Part shown: in pieces, positions 1 through 14,160 of the stretch
Position numbering within the stretch: the first letter of the stretch is position 1
Layout: every line of letters begins with the position of its first letter
Assembly: GCA_024305405.1 (NCBI GenBank)
Contig: JAKNDB010000103.1
Coordinates: 992,001-1,056,000 of the forward strand
DNA: 64,000 nt
Direction of reading: 5' to 3'
Source of the DNA: Dirofilaria immitis
Lineage: Eukaryota; Nematoda; Chromadorea; Rhabditida; Onchocercidae
Notes under the pieces: generated by a model
The model's database searches: none
What the model saw: the letters and a program-made list of their open reading frames with translations, nothing else
Told to the model about the DNA's origin: nothing
Made by a program: the position numbers and the translations under genes

Positions 1-3000
1 AATATTTATGTAAAGAAGTAAAGTAATAAATAAATAAATATGCAAATGATTCGATTAACAAAAGATAACTGATAACTTAATGCGTAAATGAGTAATTCAT
101 AAATTCCTATTGTTTACAAATTTTTTTATGAAAATAAAAAAATTTGAGTGTTTTTTGTACATTTTTAAGTATTATCCAATATTTCTTACGAGAACGATTG
201 ATTGTTTACTTGTTTACTAGTTTTATTATTACCTGAATATAAGGGCTATCACAGAGTAATGAATCAGGTAAGGCTTCCAAATTACAATCTACAATAATGA
301 GTTTCTCCAATCGTTTATTATCATGGAAAAATCATTAGATAATTTCAGCTTTTCATCTGGTACATTTAATTGATTAAAATATACTGATCGTAAATTGCTG
401 AGATTATGTAGTAGAGAATTGGGAAAGACATGAGTCCGGCATTTCTGAAATGAGACTAATTTGTAATAATTTAATTTAGTTTATAATAATATTTATGTAA
501 CAAATTTCAATTTTCTGTAAATTTCTCCTTGCTTATCGATCAATTCATATTATCATTATTATCAATTTATATTATAATCATTAGTCCTCTTTTTTCTCTC
601 TTATATCTTTTATTTGTCATTTTGGAAGAATGATTAATTTCATATTTTGATTTAATAACTTTTCTCGAATCCCTTTTTTGCATATTTCAAATAAGATGAC
701 GAGGAGAGTGATGAGAGTTTTGTGACAAGAGAAAAGAGAGGGAAGGAGAGAAAGAGGATGGAAGTGTTACATGTAATTAACCTGAGAAATAATTTCTTCT
801 TTATTACAGAAATAATATGATGTATGTATGAATTGGTTATAGGCAGTGTTGAGGCATTCATCACCACATTTCTACAACCATTAACTAACCTTTGGTCATA
901 GTAAAGTGTGTAAATGGACACATCCTTAAAGGAGATTATAAGTTCTCTCTTATATCCTCATTTTCCATGCTCTTTGCTTTATTAATTTCTGATTACATTT
1001 GCAAAATAAATTTCTTGCTGATGAAATGGGAAGAAAAGTAAAAATGTTCAATGTTCATCAAGGAATGAAAAAAATGTGCAAATATTTACGACGAAATGGA
1101 AAATATAAATAAATATGAAATGAAGAATTTGAATTTAAATAGAAATAATTAATAATTAATTATTCGTAGCAAATAAAAAAGTTATAGTAAATAAAAGTAA
1201 AATTAAATGGAAGAATATTTTGTATTTGTTAGAAATTTAGAAAAGAAAAATTGAATAGCCCAAAGGTTATTCAAATAAGAATTCAACATTTTCTTTTGTC
1301 TTTCTTTCTCTCACTTTTTTCGTCTTTCGATAAATGAATGATTTAAATAATTTCAACTTTTTCTCGCTAATTTTATTGAAGATTTTTGGCAATTTGAAGA
1401 TAGTTAGGAAATTTTAGAAATTTTAAATGTTTATTTTTCATATTCATGAGAAAATAGGCTTAAAAATGGAGAATAGCAAATATAACTATGAATAATTGAA
1501 ATGATTTATAATAATATATTTAAAATAGGTTGACAAGTAGTGATTATAAAATATGATAGGCGTATATATAAATAAATAAGAGGAAGAGATAAAAGGAAGA
1601 CGTATGGGTTCAATTTAGAAATATACTTCACCTAAATGACGAAGAAGTCTTTGGGTTCAATTACAATAGTAAATTGCTATCAGCTGAATAAATAATTAAA
1701 GTTAAAGTTTTATATTCGATAATTATCATTTACCACTAATATTAATTTATGAAAAATGAATTGAAATAATCCTACAATCAAATCCAGATTTTTTAATTTG
1801 AATTAAATCTTTTTGTCTTTGTAAGTATCTGAATTTAATTTCAACATCAAAGAAGCTAAATGACAACTATTTATAAAAATGAGTTAATATAATTCTACAA
1901 TCAAACTAAAAATTCGTTGAAAGAATAAAATAAAATAAAAATAATTGATAAAACGAATACCTGTATTCGTAAATTTTGTAAATTTTGAATCCGCTAAATA
2001 AATTTTCGTCAAAAATAACAGGAATTGAGGACGAATCGTCACATTCGATGCTAAGAGTTTTGTAATATTTAATGGAAATTGAGCGAATATTTTCCGTTCC
2101 CATTTGTAGTCGGATATTGTCGACCATTTACAACTTATAACAAAATGATCTTGTTCAGCTATATCGGGAACACAGGTGCATCTTGAAGAAGGAAAATATA
2201 ATAATAATTCTTATTATTATTAGATTTTTAATAAGTAGTATCACAAGTCTTATTCAAATCACTGTAATGTTCGATTAATTTCAATTCATAATCATATAAT
2301 TTCTAGAAAATCCTAAAAATATGGAATGTTCTATTACCAAAAATATTGAAATACTGAAAACAAAATTCTTTTTTATTTTCAGAAGTTTTTAAATGAAAAA
2401 AATTTGTTTTGTTTTTTACTATTTTGTAGCAAATTTTTAGCAATACCTTCTAGGACATTCGAAATGATTTGAAGTGATATTTAAAACAGGTTGTACACAG
2501 TAATATAATAGAATAAGCAACGGAATATGAAAATTTGTTATATTCATATCCTAATGGATAGGTACGAATAATATGTGTAATAATTTATTCTTTTATTTCG
2601 GCATCTCTTGTTTTTCTTTTTCCTTTTTCATAAGTAAGATGAAATGACCGTTCTGAAAATAAATATTTATTTAAGATCAATAATTAAATTATAAGAATAT
2701 ATGAAATAGAAGGAAATTAACTAATATCTATTTTTTCAGATTGATAATTATTTGATATACATTCAATATTTGATATCCAATATGATGTAAAATAAGAAAA
2801 ATCGTTACTTTTATTCATATCATAATAGATTTTATGCTTAATAACTATAAATTGATAAGAAATTTTTAAAATGAAAATTGTAGTGATAGGTAGAAGTTAT
2901 TTAATGATCCTTGAAAATCCAATATTATATCTGAGAATGGACTGATCAATTTAAAATTTTTTAAGCATCAAAAAATCTGACAGATGAAATTTCTCCTTTG

Positions 3001-4199
3001 CTTTTAGTAAAAAATCCGAAAGATTATTAAAAGAAGTGAAATAAATTCGATATAAATAATATTACATAATGAAATTGATGATAATACTGTAATTTACAAT
3101 AGCATTTATTTCTTATCATCTAAACAAATAAGAATCAGAAACTAAGGCCAAATTTAAAACTGTAACTATTTGACAAGTGAAAAGTAACAGATAAGGAATG
3201 ATTAGTTATCAGTATTAATAAATAGGATAACGGAAAGAAACGATAAAATAGAATTGGTATTAGCATGATTTTAACTATTACTGGCAGACATTCGGATTGG
3301 TGATTTTAGTTTTATAGAATGAAGAGATGGGCATAGAGAAACAAGTAGGAGTGATTTTCCTAATTTGATATTCATTTATTATTAATTAACTAACTAATGT
3401 CTATTATTACTACTACTATTACTAACTACTGTTACTACTCAGTATTGGTTCTAGGTAGTAAAAATTCATAAAATATGTAAAGTAATTAGGTACAAGAGGG
3501 AAAAAGTTGATGAATGGAAATGAACGAATTAAAATTTTGATTAAATCCATGTTAAGCATATAATATATTATATTATCCTATCTACCATTTACAATAAAAT
3601 ACACTTTTCTTAACTTTCATATTTAAATCATTATTCATGTCACAAAGCGTGAGAAATGCTTCGTTAGGTAAGACAATTTTTTTTTGTTGACTTGAAAATT
3701 TGATTAAATAAATTGATTGTGAATTAAATAAATTGATTAATAATATGACGTAATGTTAATAATTTGTATTTAAATTTTATCGAAGTTAAATTTTTAATAA
3801 ATTATGCCTAATTTGCTTAGAAGTTTTATAGCAATAAATTTAAAGTTTGAAGTTATACTTACTAAGAAGTTATTATATTTTTAGCAAAATAAAAAGTATC
3901 TCTTCGTTGAATATAAGCATGAGCATTTAAATTTAAATTTGGAAATATGCTTCGAGCATAAGAAAGAAACGAAAGATTTATTCTGTTCTATTGGTTGCCT
4001 ATGCATAATTCGAAAACAAACAACTTCTTATTTTCCTTTTAATATAAAATTTGAAATTCTATCGATAATTTCATTTTCCAATGAAAAAAAATATTATAAA
4101 CAATAAATAAAATAATGAATGATAAAAGCTTTATAGCACTTGGCGATACTTAATGATTTCTTTTTGTTCTAACATTTCAATTTTTTTTTATCTTTCAGT

Positions 4200-4241
4200 T
4201 CATTTTTATCCTTTCAAAATTCATTTTTATCCTTTCAAAAT
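4200..4241. repeat. Perfect 2 x 21 bp tandem duplication
   Basis: The 21-base unit beginning TCATTTTTATCC occurs twice in direct succession (4200-4220 and 4221-4241) without a mismatch. It lies in non-coding DNA and looks like a recent slippage or duplication event. Confidence 0.85.
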
Positions 4242-5200
4242 AAATATTTTCGCACATTATCACATATTATCAGTATTTTTTCAATTTCGTTTATTAGCAA
4301 TAAAATTGAAAACTAAATAAATGAATATATGAATTGAAATTAATTTTTCTTGTATCGCTTGTAAGATTGGTAAGTGGATGTAATAGAATTAAAAGATGCC
4401 ATCAATAAATTTTAAATCACCAATATACAAATCAAATTATATTATTACAATCTAAATGATTACAATCGTCTTCTTATCATCCATTATTTTACACCAAGCA
4501 TACTTGGCTCATTTTGCATAATATGTGTTCATTAAATTTTACATAAAATAAATTGCTTTGGTATGCTCTTATGTTTATAATGTTGTACAATAAAAATTGA
4601 ACATTATTAAATTTCAATTTGACTTAAATTATCAGCCGTAAAGTTGGAAATTGGAAAGTCTATAGAGTGAAATTCCAATTTCACCTTGTAATTATAAACT
4701 TGTAATTATAATTCGTTAACAGTAATCATAATATGTTCTTCAGGCACTATGACTACTATTAAAGAACATTATTATGATCATTATTAATAGACCATTATTA
4801 TGAATCTTTTTTCAATTTTAATTATTTATTCTCGAAATGTCCATTGATCTATTTGTCTAACAAATATGCAATGTATCGAAATTAGAACATTTATCTTAGC
4901 TTATACTAAAATTAGACGAATTGAGTAATTCGTATTTTAAAAATATCATTTTTCATTTTTTAAAATTAAAAAATTTTTACTTATAACTATTTATCTTAAA
5001 GCTTATTTTCTTATCATTTCTTTCTTTTTCTTTAAATCTTCACTTTTAACTTTCTTCTATTCTCTCATCGTTTCTCCTTCCATTTCTCATTCAAAATACC
5101 AATGAATTTGTACGGTATTTTCTATTCATTTCGTCTCGACTTTCTTTTTTTTTAATAATTATAAAACATCATATCTTGATTTATTGCTTATTTCTATATG

Positions 5201-5241
5201 AATTTCATTGGAAAAATTTGTCAAATTTTTCCAATGAAATT
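5201..5241. repeat. Perfect 20-bp inverted repeat with 1-nt spacer
   Basis: Bases 5201-5220 are the exact reverse complement of 5222-5241, separated by a single T at 5221. Such a near-perfect palindrome would form a 20-bp stem or a cruciform. No flanking coding sequence or transposase was seen. Confidence 0.9.
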
Positions 5242-7275
5242 AAAATAGAAAGGATTATTTCTATGACCTTTTGATAGGATTTCTGATACGAAAGTGGCAA
5301 GCGGTTATAGAAAAAGGAAAAAGTGGAAATTGATAAATATGAATTTTTGTGATAAAGCATTCTCATTTATTGTATCTTTTGGAATCAATTATTCCTTTTT
5401 ATGAATTTAGCCTATTTGGTTTAATTTCATCAATTATAAATTTGCATGCTTTAATTAATAAAAATAATAATCCAAATAAATGGAAAATTGGAGAGATGCA
5501 ATTAAATAAGTGGATAAGATAAATGAAAAAAGAGTTAATTGGATACAACTATTGATGGTAATATGAAACGCATCATTCAGATGATAATAAATAGTCGCAG
5601 AAGATCAATCTTACCAACTGATATGATAATGCAAGCAAACAGATGATAAATGATCGATTGATATGATGTCAGTATATCTACTTCGATAACTTATTCAAGT
5701 TAGGATGATAGATGTAATTAATCAAAGAGTAAATAGTGCTGAACATTTAATTATTTTAAAAAGTATCTAAAACGAATCATAAGAAAAATTTTTTCAATTT
5801 AAAGAAAACTCCAAAATTTGAAATCTTATTGGAAATAGATTTAGCGAATATAATTATTCTTTAGTATAAAATTAACGATAGGAAGATTTTTTTAAGTTAT
5901 GGATTTTTGTTCGATTTTTTGTCTCATTATTTGTTTTTTTTCAACAGAATTTGAGTAGAAAAAATGAAATAAACAGACAAATAAATATACTTAATATTTA
6001 ATGCCAAAATAATAATTTAAAATAGCAAAATCTTTTTTTTAATCATATTTTAATAAAAAAACATCCGCGAGAAGCTATAAAATTTAACTGATAATATCAT
6101 ATTTACATCATTCGTCGTTAATCAATTCAGTGTTCGATTTTGATTTAAATAGTGATGAAAATTACAATGGCAGTAACATTTAATAATAATACTATGTAAC
6201 TACTATAACTATTAAAGTTTATTTATAACGAGAAGTAAAAATGTGGAAAAGTCGTACTTAATTAAATAATAATTCTGTATGCTTTCTATTTTTACTATTC
6301 AACAAATCTGATAGAAAATAAATTAATAAATTTTGGAATAATTTTAAAGAAAAACATATTTGATATGTAAAAATGAATAAATGAAAGAAATTTCTAAAAT
6401 GTTCGTTTTTTCTTTGGAAGAAACTATATGAAAGTTTCCAATAAATTTGAGTTTGCATAAATTAAAAGAATTTAAAAATCTTTTTTCTTGAAGTGTAAAA
6501 TAGGCAAAAACGAACTTTCAATTTTCAAATACTAAATTAAGTTTTTGTATATAAGCGATTGATTTAATGTTTGCAGAAATGATTTGTGCGCTAAATGTGT
6601 TGAATAAATAAACTGATTATCTAAACCTGAAACTATTTTCCGATCACTGCAGGTGGTCAGTTGATGGACTTTGGGAAGAAAATAAATGAATGGAAAAGAC
6701 TGAACGATATCTAAAGGTGATGCTTTAATCAATTTTGTAAACATCATTACCCTCATATTAATTATATATATTTATTTCTCACGTACATAGGTAATTTAAG
6801 GTTTTATTCCAATATTAATTTAGATTGTATAAGCTAATTTTTCTATTTAGTTTAGAAATGATTCGAATTTAAAATTACCAACATTCATTTAATTTAATTC
6901 AACAATTTTTAAATATTTTTGACGACGACTGCAAAAAAATCAATTTTGAATTTAAATTATCATCAGTTATTTAATTTAATTTAGATTAATATAATCTACA
7001 GAATTTTTCAAACATTTGATGAAGAAGAAAAATCTTGAAAAAAGAGAATTTACTGATTAACAATAAACAGAATTTAAGCAATAAATATCATACAGATAAT
7101 TAATGTTTATATTATCAATTTAATATGGATAAATAGTATCGAATTAGTTAAGTAAATAGATAAGTTATTATTAAGCATCTTATTAACAAAAAATAAAAGT
7201 AAGCAATGTAACGAACTAATAATGAAACGAATCATTGGTTACATCAGTACCATACGATCCATTGTATTAAGTGAA

Positions 7276-7347
7276 AAATGAATGAAATGAAATGAATGGA
7301 ATGAATGAATGAATGAATGAACGAATGAATGAATGAATAAGTGAATG
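7276..7347. repeat. (GAAT)n tetranucleotide microsatellite
   Basis: Repeats of GAAT/AATG with a few substituted units run through this stretch. The minus-strand frame across it encodes a histidine, serine, phenylalanine and isoleucine repeat and is not a gene. Confidence 0.85.
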
Positions 7348-7600
7348 GACGGAGTCGAGAATGCTCCCGATTGCCTCAATTTGGTATTGTAATAGTGGTA
7401 GTAGATAGAGTGGAGCAAGGGGACAGTGCGATGAGGCGGGGAGAATGAAAATGCGGGTTATTGAAGAGGTAGAGAGAAATTCAAAGAGGTGTGGCTTACA
7501 TCTGATGATAGAATATAAAATCAAAATAAAAGGGAGTGGAATTGGGGAACTGAAGTGAGGTCAAGGGTGGAGTTGACCCTTGAAATATGGGAAAAAGGAG
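7346..7600. other. Locally G-rich patch, function unknown
   Basis: This stretch is visibly richer in G than the DNA around it (for example GAGGCGGGGAG near 7433). It contains an 8-bp inverted repeat, TCAAGGGT (7561-7568) with ACCCTTGA (7576-7583). It could be a regulatory element or an untranslated exon. Nothing identifies a gene. Confidence 0.3.
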
Positions 7601-7686
7601 AAGAGATCAAATTTAGATTAAATAATATTAAGGAATGAACTATTTAATAATTCAATTATTTTTTATTTTATTGTCAATGAATGAAT

Positions 7687-7722
7687 GAGGAGAAAGAGAG
7701 AGAGAGAGAGAGAGAGAAGAGA
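7687..7722. repeat. (GA)n microsatellite
   Basis: An uninterrupted GA dinucleotide run followed by GAAA-type units. Confidence 0.85.
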
Positions 7723-8656
7723 AAGAAAGAAAGGAATTTATGGAAAATAGGAATAATATTACATTTGGAATAAAAATGATTGATAAAATATAATGGAAAT
7801 TGCTAGAATTAATCTTATTTTTGATTATATTCAATTTTTACTATTTAATTACCTGTATCATAATTAAGCAGGTAGTTATTGGCGTTATTGGTATTCATTC
7901 GATTTAATGAAAGTAATGCATTAAGTCTTATTTTTGCACCTCAATATGCTTTTTTCTGAAAATATTGATTGTCTGATAAAATTCATTTTTCTTTTTCCTT
8001 TTACTTTCTCAATTGCAATAAATGTAGTATTTTCAAATATAAAATTTTGTTGAATGGTAATAAGTATGAGAGTCTTACTCTGAAGTTTTATGTAACAAAA
8101 AAAAAAAATTTAGCAAATGATATATACTGGTATTGCCAAGTTTAGTTTTTAGAAGAAAATTTCGTGATTGTATCAAAGGAAGAAACCTGTTTTCCTTTTT
8201 TTTTTTTTTGCTTTTTTTTACGGAATCGAATATGGGTAAAATAAGGAGGTAATGAAAATGTATATTTTAGAAAAGCAAACAATTATTGCTAAGTTTGAGT
8301 ATATTGGGATGGAAATAGAACGAAACTTTCGTTTTTAAGAAGGTTTTAAGAAAAGAAACTTGAAAATAGCTATAAGATGCAATGAATCATTATATTAAGC
8401 AGAAGTTGGAAATTACCAAAACGAATCAATCTATGCATTCAGGAAAGCTATATTATACATATTAATATCTCGGATATTTTGGATGAAATATTGTTGTGAA
8501 TTCAATTCATTATTGATTTTCATGATTCATTTATTCGGAAGGAAAAAAAGTAGGAGGAAATTTGTAGATGAAGAGAACATCTGAGTAACTTTTGAGACAT
8601 ATGAATCGGAAGGCTGGGGCATGGGAAAATACAAAGGATTCGTAGGAAAGGATCAA

Positions 8657-8684
8657 ATGATGATTATGATGATGATGATGATGA
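8657..8684. repeat. (ATG)n microsatellite
   Basis: A short GAT/ATG trinucleotide run in non-coding DNA. Confidence 0.75.
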
Positions 8685-9220
8685 AGGAGGAAGTGAATAA
8701 TATTTCATTCTGACAAATGTTTTAGCATTTGCATAGAAAGAATTTACCTGCTGATATGAATTTGTTAATGGTTTGGGAAGTTTCTTTTGTGCTGTAAAGC
8801 GAGTGCGTACTTCAGTGAACAATATGATTCGTTGTACTTCAGTGAAGTGAACAATGTGAATTCTTTTTGAGTTTTACTAATTGTTATACAAGGTCAAAGG
8901 TTGGCCGACTTTCTTTTCTTTTTTATCTAAAAAAGAAAGAAATGTTGAGTTTTGGCCGAAAACCAAGCAGAAGAAGTAAGTCGTGCTTCAGAAGGAAAAG
9001 AAGAGAGGAAGAAAGGTTACTGACTTTGAATACATTTTTCAATTTCCAAAAATCGATAATGGCATATAAAAGTGATATAATTGAATTTAACTGAAATTGA
9101 ATGGAATTTACCATTGAAATTATCATTTTTTGACTACTTAACTTGAAATTTATGCCTTTTTTACGCTCAAAAATATAACTTTTCAATTGTCCAAAGTTGA
9201 TTATTTTAAGTTAAATTTTC

Positions 9221-9287
9221 AAAAATTGTCATTTTCTTCCTTTTTTCTTTAATATTAAAGTAAAAGAGTAAGAAAATGACAATTTTT
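9221..9287. repeat. Inverted repeat with palindromic loop
   Basis: The left arm 9221-9238 (AAAAATTGTCATTTTCTT) is the exact reverse complement of 9270-9287. The 31-nt loop itself contains the perfect palindrome CTTTAATATTAAAG. A transcript through it would form an 18-bp hairpin. No terminal target-site duplication was established, so it could be a small hairpin RNA source, a tiny MITE remnant or chance. Confidence 0.75.
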
Positions 9288-10454
9288 CATCATTTGATCG
9301 AAAGGTTGAAAGATTGTCGAATAAGCAGCCTACATAACAGGCGAGAAATTGTTTATTGCTGTAGGATGTAATTTCCTATCCGACTTTTTCGATTTTCTCT
9401 CGTTCCGTCCATCTCGAGAAAATTCATTTTAGATTGGGAAAAGAAAGAAAGAGTAAATTTCACATCTGTTCGCTCATGTTGTTATATTTTTGCTAAATTC
9501 TTTGGCTAAACACATATGGCCGGCAGGCATTTTTATCAAAATTGCTATCGAATATACAGAATTTTGAATATGTAAATCTAGCCAATACTTTTCATCGTAA
9601 AAACAAAAAGGAAAAAGTTTTATTTGCAAGTTGATAAATCGGTTAATGTATTCAAAAAAATTTGAACAAATAAAAATAAAATTAAAACAAGTAATTTCAA
9701 TTCATAAATTTAAATTTCATTCATTTAAACTAATTTATAAAATTAATTTATAACAAGCAGTAGTAGCATCATGAAAAGTTAGATAAGCAATTATTTTGTT
9801 AATGATATTTTGGTTGATTTTTCTCTTTTGTTTAGACCAAATTTTAATTGTTTTGCACAATATAATATGTGTATTTAATAATTATGTGGATGAATTACTC
9901 TTTTAATTAATAATTTAAAACTATTTAACTAAGATTATTTACTTATTATTTTATTTCTCATTTCGTTCTTTTTCTTGTACAAATTAGTTTTTTTAATTAT
10001 GGATGAAATGTTGCAGGCATATGAGTTTATCAGTAATAAGAAAAAAATTATCGTATCATTATATGCCTTAATATTTGATAATTTTAATTTATTTTATTAT
10101 TATGCATAGAAAATAGCAAAAATTGATAGTTTTTGTTTTTTAAAATAATTGCCATGGACATGAAAAATAGTTTAAAAAATATTATATTTTAATATTTGAG
10201 AATATTTGCCTATTTGATTATCATAAAATGAAAGAAAAAAAAATGAAATTATTATAAAAGTAAGTATAATGGATAGTTTGATGATTGTTGATTGATGTCA
10301 TCAGATATTGTCACTTAGTTTCGTTTGATGACTAGATATTGTCATTTCTATTGCCTGCTAATGATGATGATTGTTGTAGATGATGAGATGAAGTTTGTAT
10401 GAAGGATAGGATACTTTTGTGTTTTAGTAATCATATCGCGTGTTTATTGTATGC

Positions 10455-10470
10455 CATTATTATCATCATT

Positions 10471-10501
<31 letters not shown>
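10455..10501. repeat. (ATC)n microsatellite
   Basis: An ATT/ATC trinucleotide tract ending in about eleven consecutive ATC units. Confidence 0.85.
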
Positions 10502-11781
10502 ATAAGAATTGGCATTTTTTTACTAAAATTAAGAATATGAAAAACAGAAATTCTTAAAATTTATTTTTGTTTTCTTCTTCATGATAGATTTCAAAAGAAA
10601 ACCGAGAAAGAGGAAAGAATGAATTTGACTTAAATTATCAAAATTATAATTATGAACTGATAAAAATAATAGGACTGTTCATAGAAGTCTGGAATGATCG
10701 ATCAACTTTACGCTTTCTCTCGGGAATATTTCTCTAAAATTGATGCTTCTTTTCGTACTATTAATCCATAGAGAAAGAAAAAACAACAGACGATCGATCT
10801 TTTTCTCATATAAAATAATAAAATTTAAAAAATAAATTACTAAATTATTAATAATATAATATATACTTATTTTTTTTACACTGAAAATTTCTTTATAAAA
10901 AGCTAACCAACAAATATTTAATTTAAAAAAAAGACATTATTTTTAAAGCCTTTAACATCAACTACCAGAAACGATCATAAGTAATTGGTTGGAGACGGAA
11001 ATAAGCAATTAAATTAAACCGGAATTTATTAACCTGTTAAAATGAATTTCACTTATAAGAAAGGATATTAGTCAACAAAAATTTTAGATTCGGAGTTTTT
11101 GAATATCTTCTATAACTTTGATTATCATATCATTACTGATTAATATTAAAATTTTCCAAATCAGCAGTTAGAAAAAAGATACGAATGTGATAGATTTTTT
11201 TTCTTGATATTTTCTTTATCTAATAAATTTAGTTCTTGCAAATAATAATTCATATGCTATCATTATAGATGGATTTCGTCAAATATAAAATCACAATATA
11301 TTAAAAATGTAAATAAAGCTTTAGCAAATTAAATTATAATATATTATAAAAGGATTATGAAAATTATCAGTCGATTTTTAAGATTACTTTATAAGATTTG
11401 TTTTTTCTTTTTGATTGAAAATTGAATTTAAAACAAATTTGTCACTTCTAACCTACTTAATAATGAAAATTCGAAAAATTTTTAAATAATTTGTTAAATT
11501 AGAATGAAACAAATGAATCAAATTGTAAAGTATAAATTAGCTTATCTAATTTGAACTGACTCAAATAAGACCCTTATTTATTGAAGAATGAGGAAAACAG
11601 AATCTGAAAAAGAATGAAATTTCATCGAACTGAACTAAATGGGTCCCACTCTTCTCAAGTTTATATTCTCGTTAGGTTGCTAGTGACTAGAGCCAAGTAT
11701 TCGATGTCCTTTTTGCAAATCTCTCTCTCTCTTTCTCTCTGCCTTATATTTCTCAGTCCTTATCTAAATCTTTATGCAATA

Positions 11782-11836
11782 CTTATCGTCATCATCATTA
11801 TCATTCTTATTATTATCATTATCATCGTCATCATCA
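11782..11836. repeat. Mixed (ATC/ATT)n tract
   Basis: Interrupted CAT/TAT trinucleotides follow a CT-rich stretch at 11718-11740. The plus-strand frame reading through it is an isoleucine-rich artefact. Confidence 0.75.
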
Positions 11837-12409
11837 AATACTTTCAAAATAAACTTATACACGCTACAAACATAACAGACGGAGAGATGACATTTCATCA
11901 AAGTGATCAAATGATATGATTATATGTATCTATGTAAAATATAGCATATATATATATAGCATATTAGGAATAAACATACACAATGCGTAGACAAGTGACA
12001 TTTAATCAAAGTGATCAAACGATGTGAGAGTATATTTGTACTTAAAATATGTGTGTGTAATGAAAATACTTTTTCTTCAGCATATGTACTTGCAATACAT
12101 GGAGTAAAAGAATTGTTGATAAGTTTAGATTTTCATTCATTTATCTTTTTATTTTTTTTTTCATAAATAAGAATATAATAAAAAGTTATAGTATATGATA
12201 ATAGTAAAACTTTCTGATAATAGCCATGGAAAAAGTTGAAGGAAATGAAATCATACTGGTGCAGAATTTATTAATTATTCTTTAATGACAGTAAAATTCT
12301 ATTATACTTTGTTAATTGAATTTTTAATTAAGTAGTTTATTGTAAGAGAGAGGAAGAAAGAATTATTTTATTCGGTAATCTTTGGACCTTTTCAATGTCA
12401 TATGACCGC

Positions 12410-12503
<94 letters not shown>

Positions 12504-12540
12504 TATTATTATTATTATTATTATTAATTATTATTATTAA
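12410..12540. repeat. (TTA)n microsatellite
   Basis: About 130 bases of almost pure ATT/TTA triplets, with one G interruption and two frame slips near the distal end. The polytyrosine and polyleucine frames across it are artefacts. Confidence 0.95.
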
Positions 12541-13957
12541 TTTAATTTTTCTTCATCAAAAAATACAAAAAAATGAAAACAAAATTGATAAAATTTAATA
12601 ATAAATAAGATAAATTTATTTATTAGATTATTTTATTCCGAAAAAAGTGAAATAAATGAAAATAATGAATGCGCAGAAATGTCATTATTATTATTATTTC
12701 AATGATAGCAAGAATAAATTCCTATCTGCCTTTCATTTTCAATAGTTAGCAATTAGAAAAACTTCTCTTTTTACTTTTTTGCTATAGAATTTTACAAGCT
12801 AGACTGATCACCATAGAGATTGAATTTCTTTATGTGTACCTGAACATATCATATCACAAAAATGAGAATAATCATTAAACGGATGGATACCTGGTTGTGT
12901 ATAAATCATTTTTATGCAATGATTATATTTGTCTCGAAGGAGATAGCAAAAGGCCGAGGAAAATTCAATTAATAATTATACTTTTCATTTCTCTCGTCAA
13001 ATTTATACATATTGCTTAATATAATTAATACCAAGTATCTATCCGTCTAATGATTATTCTCAATGCTGATAACAACTGTAAAATTATTTTGTATAAGCAA
13101 GATGATGCAATACATGATTCATAATATAAAACATGTGGTCTGAAATGTGTGCAGTATATAAGCATAACATATAATAAAGAGGAAATTTAGATATGTGACA
13201 CATGAATCATGCAATCATAAACAAATTACTAATTTGAAATGGCAAACTTTATAAATTTAAATTATGACTCGAAGTTAAAATATATGGAAAATGTTTCATT
13301 TGTACAAATATGTATTATCCGAAAAGTAATCAAAGATAACATTTCCAAGATTTGATACGATTTGTTCATGATTTTACTTAGGAAAGTTTTGAGTGTATTC
13401 AATAAGTGATGAAAAATTTTTGTCGAAAGAATGGAAATAATAGTTGTCGGAAGAAATAACAGCCGGATATATGAATTGGCCAAAATGAATGCTTGCATTT
13501 TCGAAGGAGATGAGATAGGTAATGGATAATTCAATTTGTATTCATTGCCTGACTATTTTTCATTTCGAATCCTTATTATTAGTGGAAATATATTTGAATC
13601 GAAAGCAGAAAGGGCAAAAACAAAAAAAAATTAACCTATTATAAAGAAGATTTTAATTAAATTTAAGCTTAATATACTTTTGTTGATATGTGATATACAT
13701 ATATGTTAAGTATATCTAATATAGCAATATTAATTGCTAACATAAAATTTCGATTAGACTTTTATATCAAGCCTAGAATATTTAATAATATCGGATAGTT
13801 AGTTATAATTGTTCAAGACTACTGATTACTTCTAGAACAAATTATTGATATGAATGAATAAGCATAAATAAGATGTGATAAAGGTCAATGAAGTCAAGTA
13901 ATAAGTATGCAAATAGCATAATTTATTTGTATATCGACATTATCAACTTACGTAATT

Positions 13958-14160
13958 TTCTAATATTAAGACTGATAGCAGTCAGAGTTCTAATATTAAC
14001 ATTGATAATAATTAAATTTCTAATATCTAGACTGATAGATTTCAAATATTAACATTGGTAATGCTCATTCTTTTAATATTTAAATTAGCAACAGTTACAT
14101 TTCGCATATCAAAATTTATAATAGCTAAATTTCTAGTATCAACATTGGATAACGATAATT
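13958..14160. repeat. 30-bp minisatellite, seven degenerate units
   Basis: Units start at 13958, 13988, 14018, 14041, 14071, 14101 and 14131. Six are exactly 30 bases and the third is shortened to 23. The shared core is TTCTAATATTAACATTGATA with variable ends. The copies have diverged considerably, so the array is old. Confidence 0.85.
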
